A stretch of 64,000 nt of DNA, taken from NCBI GenBank assembly GCA_020851635.1, contig JADZCJ010000015.1, positions 1 to 64,000 of the forward strand, read 5' to 3'. The notes beneath the pieces are model-generated. The model was not told where the DNA came from and searched no databases. It was given only the letters and a program-made list of their open reading frames with translations. Position 1 is the stretch's first letter. Every line of letters starts with the position of its first letter. The position numbers and the translations under genes are program-made. Positions 58,689 through 64,000 of this stretch are shown piece after piece. This DNA is from Anaerolineae bacterium. Its GTDB lineage: Bacteria; Chloroflexota; Anaerolineae; UBA4142; SHND01.

Positions 58689-59186
58689 GTGTCACCTTAT
58701 TTCGTTCTACCCCTCCTAATTATTATTGCCCTCATCCAGACCACCCTCTTGCCCATCCTGTTGCCCGGTCCGGTGCGGCCCGACTTGATGTTGATGGTCG
58801 TTGTCGGCTGGGGTGTGGTGCATGGCAGCGGGGAAGCAGCGTTGTGGGGGTTGGCGGGCGGACTGTTGCTCGATCTGTTTTCCGGCGCGCCCTTTGGACT
58901 GCACACGTTCGCGCTGGGCGGAATCGGCTGGCTTGCCGACACTCTCCAGACAAACTTTTTTCGCTCCAACTTGCTCATTCCGCTCGCCACAATCTTTATC
59001 GCAACTCTCTTGTATCACATCGGACAGGCAGCGGTCATGCAGCTCCTCGGCTATGCGATCAATTGGGCGTTCTATTCGTTCAACGTCGTCTTGCCCACCG
59101 CCATCCTCAACACCGCGCTCATGCCAATCGTCTATTTTATCCTGCGCCGTCTCGATCGCGTCGTCCGCCCTCGTCTCACGTGGTAA
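58689..59186 (+). CDS. mreD: Cell shape protein MreD
   Basis: A 165-residue membrane protein, five or six spans. LPILLPGPVRPDLMLMVVVGWGVVHGSGEAALWGLAGGLLLDLFSGAPFG is typical of MreD, with a charged loop GIGWLADTLQTNFF. It completes the mreBCD elongasome cluster. GTG start with TTATAG just upstream. A 17-bp hairpin follows the stop (59190-59233). Confidence 0.9.
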   Translation: MSPYFVLPLLIIIALIQTTLLPILLPGPVRPDLMLMVVVGWGVVHGSGEAALWGLAGGLLLDLFSGAPFGLHTFALGGIGWLADTLQTNFFRSNLLIPLATIFIATLLYHIGQAAVMQLLGYAINWAFYSFNVVLPTAILNTALMPIVYFILRRLDRVVRPRLTW

Positions 59187-59189
59187 GAG

Positions 59190-59233
59190 ATTGTGAGTAT
59201 GGACACCGACTGTGTCGTGTCCATACTCACAAT
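59190..59233 (+). terminator. Perfect 17-bp hairpin after mreD
   Basis: ATTGTGAGTATGGACAC (59190-59206) pairs exactly with 59217-59233; a 10-base loop and no T-tract. Either a factor-dependent terminator or an mRNA processing/stability element separating mreBCD from the next gene. Confidence 0.7.
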
Positions 59234-59247
59234 TACAGCGCTCGGCT

Positions 59248-61590
59248 TGCGTGAATCTTTCTCGTCTTTATCGTCGCCTGGCGGAACTCGCGCTCCTCCT
59301 GCTTTTCTCCGTCCCCGCACTCGCGCCGCTCTTGACTGCAGTCCCTGTCCGCAGCGCCGACGGACTCTTGCACCTCTACCGTCTCGTCCAGCTAGAGGGC
59401 ATATGGCGCAACGGCGTCTTTTTTACACGCTGGCTGCCTGATCTCGCCTATGGCTATGGCTTGCCGCTTTTCAACTATTATGCGCCACTCGCCTACTATC
59501 TCACCGCCCCTCTGCATTTTCTGGGCATCTCGTTTCCCGCCGCGCTAAATATTTCCCTCGCCCTCGCCATGTTTCTCGGCGCGACCGGGACCTTTTATTT
59601 TGCCCGCGCGCTGTTGATTGAATTTTTCGAAAACCCGGCTCAATCCACCCTCGACGCGTTCGTCGCCGCCATCGCTTTTCTCTATGCTCCCTACATTCTT
59701 TTCAACGCCATCCACCGCGCCAACCTCGCCGAACAATGGGCGCTTGCCCTTGCGCCGTTTGCCCTCTGGCGTTCCTTTGTGCTGATTTCCAAACCATCCC
59801 CCCAAAACTGGTCCCTCGCCATCCTCCCTTTTGCGGGCGTCCTGCTCGCGCACAACATCACCGGTTTTCTGTTTGCGCCTCTGCTCCTGGGTTTCATCGT
59901 CGTCACCGTATTCTCGCGCGCCCGCACCGTCGCGCAATTCCCGCGTTCCGCCGCGCTCGCCGCCTTGTCTGCTTTTGTTTTTGCGCTCGCCCTCGCTGCT
60001 TTTTTCTGGCTCCCTGCGCTTGCCGAACGCGATTTTGTCCAAATTGCCCGCGTCATCGTCACGCCCGATTTCGACTATCGCTACAACTTTGTGCCTCCCG
60101 CCGAACTTGTTGCGCTGCTCCCACCCGCCGACACGGGGCGCATGAATACGGACTGGCCCCTTACGCTCGGAGTATTGCAGGTTGTTCTGTCGGGCACAGC
60201 AATTATCCTTCTGGTTGCGCGCTTGCGCGCTCGTCGCGCGCTCCCGCTCTTTTTTCTTGCATTTGCAGCTTTTGGTTATGTGGGCTTGATGCTCTCGTTC
60301 TCACAACCCATTTGGGACAATCTATCGCTGCTCTCGTTTGTCCAATTGCCCATGCGCCTGCGCGGGCTTGTCGCGCTGTGTCTCGCGCCGCTCGCCGGTT
60401 TCGCGCTTGTCCTTGTTCCCTCAAAATGGCGTCTCGCCGCCGCGCTCATCGCAAGCGCCGGTCTGGTCTTGACCGCCTTTCCAATGCTGTACCCCCGCTA
60501 TGCCCGCGATGTCCCCGCCAACCCCACGCTGTCCGATATGTTCGCCTATGAACAGCGCACGGGCGCGTTCGGCACAACATCATTCAGCGAATACCTTCCT
60601 ATCTGGGTCAAAAATCCCCCCGACACGACACCGTTTGCGGAAGCGTATGCGCGCGGTCAATTGCCCGACCGTTTTGTTCTGCCGACGAGCGCGAGCATCT
60701 GCGGAGCCGGCGCGGGCGTCAACTATCAAATCGTATGCGCGTATGACGACCATCCCTGGAACGTGACCTTTCGCGCATTCTATTTTCCCGGCTGGCGCGT
60801 CATGATCAATCGTCAGCCGGTAGAGATCGAGCCAACTCCGCGCACGGGTCTCATTTCATTCCAGGTAACGCAAGGCGAGGTCATCAACGTCTATTATCAA
60901 GGCACGGGCATTCAACATTTGGCGGAAGGGATTTCCATTGCAAGCGCGCTCGTCATCGCAAGCGTCATGCTCTTGGCGCTCGCGCGAGGGTGGCGCAGCA
61001 AACCCGAAACTGACTTATCCCGACCTGGTCCTGAGAGCAAATCTATCGGCTTGGCACGCGACCGCGTCTCATTTCTCCTGCCGCTTTTGTTATTGGCGCT
61101 CGCGCTCAGCGCCGTGAAATTCCTCTACACTGACCGTATGTCGAATCCGCTGGTTGCTCATTTTGATGGCTCGCAGATTCAAGGCATCGCACAGCCGAGA
61201 CGCATCCCCTTTGGCGGTCAAATTGAACTGCTCGGCTATGACGCGGGACCGTCCCGCATCAAACGCGGCGAACGTCTCGACATCACTCTTTACTGGCGCG
61301 CCCTGCCGGGCATGGACAAGAATCTGAGTACTTTTGTGCATCTCACCGCGCCCGATGGCTTTGTCCTCGCACAACAAGACAACCTGCACCCCGCAAACCT
61401 TCCCACCACGCTCTGGGACGCCGACGCCTATGTCGCCGACGCGCACCCCATCGCAATTCCCGCCACTCTCGCCCCCGGCGTCTACCAACTCCGCGCGGGC
61501 GTTTATGACCCACAGACCAACACCCGTTTGCGCGGACCGGATGGAAGCGATTACATTCTGCTTGGTGAGATTCAAATTACCGACGAATAA
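59248..61590 (+). CDS. Large polytopic membrane protein (YfhO/PTPS-related GT-C type)
   Basis: A 780-residue membrane protein. The N-terminal half has about ten to twelve spans in the style of the 6-pyruvoyl-tetrahydropterin-synthase-related/YfhO membrane family: RSADGLLHLYRLVQLEGIWRNGVFFTRWLPDLAYGYGLPLFNYYAP, where early Asp and Arg positions act like those of GT-C glycosyltransferases. The C-terminal 110 residues are a beta-sandwich (LDITLYWRALPGMDKNLSTFVHL, GVYQLRAGVYDP) that many surface enzymes share. Likely a lipid-linked sugar transferase; not proven. GTG at 59248 is chosen because an upstream GTG (59212) lies inside the hairpin. Confidence 0.75.
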   Translation, partial: CVNLSRLYRRLAELALLLLFSVPALAPLLTAVPVRSADGLLHLYRLVQLEGIWRNGVFFTRWLPDLAYGYGLPLFNYYAPLAYYLTAPLHFLGISFPAALNISLALAMFLGATGTFYFARALLIEFFENPAQSTLDAFVAAIAFLYAPYILFNAIHRANLAEQWALALAPFALWRSFVLISKPSPQNWSLAILPFAGVLLAHNITGFLFAPLLLGFIVVTVFSRARTVAQFPRSAALAALSAFVFALALAAFFWLPALAERDFVQIARVIVTPDFDYRYNFVPPAELVALLPPADTGRMNTDWPLTLGVLQVVLSGTAIILLVARLRARRALPLFFLAFAAFGYVGLMLSFSQPIWDNLSLLSFVQLPMRLRGLVALCLAPLAGFALVLVPSKWRLAAALIASAGLVLTAFPMLYPRYARDVPANPTLSDMFAYEQRTGAFGTTSFSEYLPIWVKNPPDTTPFAEAYARGQLPDRFVLPTSASICGAGAGVNYQIVCAYDDHPWNVTFRAFYFPGWRVMINRQPVEIEPTPRTGLISFQVTQGEVINVYYQGTGIQHLAEGISIASALVIASVMLLALARGWRSKPETDLSRPGPESKSIGLARDRVSFLLPLLLLALALSAVKFLYTDRMSNPLVAHFDGSQIQGIAQPRRIPFGGQIELLGYDAGPSRIKRGERLDITLYWRALPGMDKNLSTFVHLTAPDGFVLAQQDNLHPANLPTTLWDADAYVADAHPIAIPATLAPGVYQLRAGVYDPQTNTRLRGPDGSDYILLGEIQITDE

Positions 61591-61625
61591 AAAAGGCCGC
61601 TCCAAAAATCGAGCGTCCTTTTTTT
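61588..61625. terminator. Bidirectional Rho-independent terminator
   Basis: A stem with the cores GG-CGCTC and GAGCG-CC (one mismatch) flanked by A6 and T8, between convergent genes. Confidence 0.85.
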
Positions 61626-61626
61626 C

Positions 61627-62277
61627 TTATCGCTTGTAATTCTTCAAATATGGCGGCGCCTCCATCTCGCGCCCCAGCTTGGGGTCCGGCTGAGGTGGCA
61701 AATAGCTCTGCTGGATCGGTATCACGCCCGCCCACCAATCGCCCGCATAATCCTCGGCGTCATCTTTGGGACCGCCCATCCGCATCTTGGCAGTCGCGCT
61801 CTCGATGGGCAGCTCGATGATCGTCGTTGCCCTCAGTTCTTTGCGCGTCGGCAGGCGCGAATCGTCCCAGCGTCCCGGCATCACCCGTTCGGTCAAGGTG
61901 AAAAGCGCCTCATTCTTGGATTGGGGGTCGCTCAAAATGTGCCCTACCCCGAACAAGACCACCGAACGATAGTTCATCGAATTATGAAAAACTCCGCGCG
62001 CAACCACCAGCCCATCCAATATTGTGGTCGTCACACAAATCGGATTGCCCGCTTGAATGTGCCGGAGCAGTCGGCTCGACGTCGCCCCGTGCATGAGCAG
62101 CGAATCTTGACGCCGCGCGTGGATCATCGGAATCACAAACGGCTGATTCTCGACTGCAATCCCCACATGACAAATCAATGCTTCGTCCAGGATCCGATAG
62201 ATCGTCTCGCGGTCATACGCCGCGCGTTCCGGCAGTCGTTTCACTCGATTTCGAAGCGTTTTTCCAAAAGTGGTCAT
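61627..62277 (-). CDS. Pyridoxamine 5'-phosphate oxidase-like (NimA-type) flavoprotein
   Basis: A 216-residue split-barrel FMN-binding protein. MTTFGKTLRNRVKRLPERAAYDRETIYRILDEALICHVGI at the start and LLMHGATSSRLLRHI, with RSVVLFGVGHIL, are typical of the NimA-like group, which includes nitroreductase-type enzymes and F420- or FMN-dependent oxidoreductases. The substrate is unknown. ATG at 62277 with GGGAGA upstream. It interrupts the expected mre-mrd order. Confidence 0.85.
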   Translation of the reverse strand: MTTFGKTLRNRVKRLPERAAYDRETIYRILDEALICHVGIAVENQPFVIPMIHARRQDSLLMHGATSSRLLRHIQAGNPICVTTTILDGLVVARGVFHNSMNYRSVVLFGVGHILSDPQSKNEALFTLTERVMPGRWDDSRLPTRKELRATTIIELPIESATAKMRMGGPKDDAEDYAGDWWAGVIPIQQSYLPPQPDPKLGREMEAPPYLKNYKR

Positions 62278-62401
62278 GATGTATTCTCCCGATTTTAGTA
62301 CCCGCCATCCTATCTGCAATTCCTATTCACTCCAAATTCCCTGTCCTCATTCGCGACGTGGAACCGGGTCCCTCGCACCGCACTATGTCACCATTTCGGA
62401 C

Positions 62402-62436
62402 GGTAAGGAACGAACGCCGTTTTGTTCCCCGCCCCC
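62402..62436. repeat. Dispersed repeat R2, copy 3
   Basis: GGTAAGGAACGAACGCCGTT followed by TTGTTCCCCGCCCCC, matching 14986-15020. Confidence 0.55.
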
Positions 62437-62527
62437 GACGCCCTCCGGTCTCCGTTCCTCCGGTCTCTATCATTAAATTCCTCTCATCTGCCGCCGCTTG
62501 AAAATTTTGCCAACATGCGACTGAACA

Positions 62528-62533
62528 TATAAT
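62528..62533 (+). promoter_or_regulatory. -10 box of mrdA
   Basis: TATAAT, 15 bases before the ATG at 62549. TTGCCA at 62507-62512 is a possible -35 box with a short 15-base spacer. Confidence 0.5.
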
Positions 62534-62548
62534 TGACTTGATTTACCC

Positions 62549-64000
62549 ATGTTGAGATACGGACGTCCCCCGCAATTTGACGACGAAGAAGAAGAGCTCG
62601 AGGTCAAACCGAGTTGGTTTATTCGGGTCTTTGCTTTTATCATCGTCGCGCTGTTTGCGGTTCTGGCATACAACCTGTATCAAATTCAGGTCGTCCAGGG
62701 CGAGGAACTCAAGCGCGCCGCCGATGAAAACCGCATTCGTCTCGTGCGCACGGACGCCGCGCGCGGCGTCGTCTATGACACCAACGGCAAGATCATCGTC
62801 CGCAACGAACCACAATTCAACGTTTCAATTGTCCCCGCCGATCTGCCGGTCGAGCGCCAGGACGAAATCCTCCAGACGCTCAGTCTCATGATTGATGCGC
62901 CGCTGGACACGGTGGTATTGGCTCAAGCCGAGGATACGCTTGGCTCGGTGCCTTTGGACGTTTCGCGCACCTTTGTATCGCCCAGACGCGTGCCCGGGCT
63001 GCGTGAACTCGTGGAGGATGGGCGCAACACGGACCCGCTGACCCCCGTCCTCGTCAAAACCAACATCCCGCGTCTCATCGCCTTTCAAATCCAGGAGCGC
63101 ACGATTGATTATCCCGGCGTGCGGATCGAGATTGCGCCCGTGCGGACTTATCCCGAAAAAGAATTGACAGCCCACATCCTGGGTTATCTGGGCGCCATTT
63201 CGCGCGAAGCATTCCCCGAATACGAAAAACGCGGATACGCACAGAATGATTTCGTCGGCGCGAGCGGATTGGAAGCGTCGTACGAAGACCAGCTGCGCGG
63301 GCGCGCCGGCGTCGAACTTGCGATCGTGGACGCGAACGGAAATATTATCCGCAGCACGGAACAACAAGCGTCCGTGCCGGGCAACAACCTCATTCTCTCA
63401 CTCGACACGGAACTTCAAAAAGCCGTCGAAGATGCGCTGAAAAAAGGGTTGGCAGCGAAAAAAGCCACGCAGGGCGTTGCCATCGCCATACGCCCCAACA
63501 CAGGCGAGATTCTCGCGATGGTTTCGCTCCCGACTTATGACAGCAACTTGTTTGCGCGCGGCATTCGCCCCACCGACTTTGCCGCGCTGAACCAAGACCC
63601 GAACCGTCCGCTGCTCAATCACGCGATCAGCGGGATGTATCCTCCCGGCTCGGTCTATAAATTATTCTCGGCCGCGGGCGGGTTACAGGAAGGCGTCATC
63701 ACGCGCGACACCCAGTTATTTGATCCCGGCATCATTTATTTGCCCAATCGCTTTTTCCCCGACGACCCCGATCTCGCCCAGCCCTTTTACAACTGGTATC
63801 GCCCGGGGTTTGGCTTTGGCAATGTGGTGGATGCCGTCTCCAATTCCAACGACACTTTCTTTTACAAGCTTGCCGGCGGCTTTACCGATTTCACCACCCC
63901 GCTCGGGCAGGCGCTCCTTGCCGATTACGCGCGCTTGTTCGGATACGGCACCGCCACGGGGATAGACCTGCCGGGCGAAGCGGATGGTCTCGTGCCCGAC
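62549..64000 (+). CDS. mrdA: Penicillin-binding protein 2 (elongation transpeptidase), 5' part, cut by window end
   Basis: At least 484 residues of a class B penicillin-binding protein; no stop before the window end. A short cytoplasmic acidic N-terminus (DDEEEELEV) precedes the span (about 23-43, FIRVFAFIIVALFAVLAYNLY), then the pedestal domain (RLVRTDAARGVVYDTNGKII, and YAQNDFVGASGLEASYEDQL). The transpeptidase SxxK motif is Ser368-Val-Tyr-Lys371 and SxN is in VSNSNDTFFYKL. PBP2/MrdA crosslinks wall strands during elongation with MreBCD. It is separated from mreD by two unrelated genes. The third (KTG) motif lies outside the window. Confidence 0.93.
   Translation, partial: MLRYGRPPQFDDEEEELEVKPSWFIRVFAFIIVALFAVLAYNLYQIQVVQGEELKRAADENRIRLVRTDAARGVVYDTNGKIIVRNEPQFNVSIVPADLPVERQDEILQTLSLMIDAPLDTVVLAQAEDTLGSVPLDVSRTFVSPRRVPGLRELVEDGRNTDPLTPVLVKTNIPRLIAFQIQERTIDYPGVRIEIAPVRTYPEKELTAHILGYLGAISREAFPEYEKRGYAQNDFVGASGLEASYEDQLRGRAGVELAIVDANGNIIRSTEQQASVPGNNLILSLDTELQKAVEDALKKGLAAKKATQGVAIAIRPNTGEILAMVSLPTYDSNLFARGIRPTDFAALNQDPNRPLLNHAISGMYPPGSVYKLFSAAGGLQEGVITRDTQLFDPGIIYLPNRFFPDDPDLAQPFYNWYRPGFGFGNVVDAVSNSNDTFFYKLAGGFTDFTTPLGQALLADYARLFGYGTATGIDLPGEADGLVPD

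Noticed and set aside
1-64000. CRISPR arrays, tRNA or rRNA genes
   Set aside because: I saw no regularly spaced repeats, no cloverleaf-like T-loop segments outside coding regions, and no rRNA-like sequence.

Overview
The window is a GC-rich stretch of bacterial chromosome, almost completely filled with genes. The gene set fits a member of the Chloroflexota, probably an Anaerolineae-type lineage, but this is inference from style and content: no rRNA, tRNA or ribosomal-protein operon is present to settle it. The clues are secreted proteins with Pro/Thr-rich (TPTPT) linkers, a prokaryotic RING-finger protein, a cyclase-ATPase-peptide-binding fusion, DUF6325 next to SHOCT, an XdhC pair, a lone mreBCD cluster, and many promoters whose -10 box lies 6-9 bases from the start codon (leaderless mRNAs).

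Layout. Positions 1-8.3 kb hold a zinc dehydrogenase, a large unknown protein, a LysM lipoprotein, a NUDIX-GNAT pair, a peptide-binding lipoprotein and an unknown protein. Positions 8.4-12.8 kb (minus strand) hold a three-gene operon: RING-finger repeat protein, coiled-coil membrane protein, and a MotB/ZorB-like protein. I regard this as the best candidate for an undescribed system. Positions 13-23.6 kb hold small secreted or membrane proteins, DUF6325/SHOCT, DoxX, an FAD amine oxidase, a CbiX-like chelatase, a GH99-like secreted protein, a lipoprotein and a PadR regulator. Positions 23.7-26.6 kb are a molybdate transporter in the order modB-modC-modA. Positions 26.8-33.6 kb hold RqcH (NFACT), an F420-dependent-reductase-like protein, a methyltransferase, and a dimethylglycine/sarcosine-dehydrogenase-like flavoprotein paired with a DUF1989 protein.

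Positions 33.8-42.4 kb (minus strand) hold a beta-propeller surface protein, a 1214-residue cyclase/ATPase/TPR/substrate-binding fusion, and comEC. Beside comEC lies a two-gene DUF4160 cassette bounded by a 108-bp direct repeat of the comEC 3' end. Positions 42.5-49.8 kb hold an acetyl xylan esterase, a small conserved-looking protein with a structured leader, a sigma-factor-like protein carrying a membrane span and extracellular repeats, a lipid-flippase-like membrane protein, a SWIM zinc-finger protein and a TlpA-like thioredoxin. Positions 49.8-54.7 kb hold two XdhC genes (molybdoenzyme maturation, functionally linked to the molybdate transporter), a GT4-methyltransferase-thioesterase run and an aminotransferase. 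Positions 54.7-64 kb hold hpt, rplY, mreBCD, a large membrane protein, a NimA-like flavoprotein, and the 5' part of the elongation transpeptidase gene mrdA, cut by the window end.

Several small non-autonomous elements lie between genes: a MITE-like family (three copies, two with matching target duplications), two other palindromic elements, and two further dispersed repeats. No CRISPR array, tRNA, rRNA, transposase or integrase was seen.
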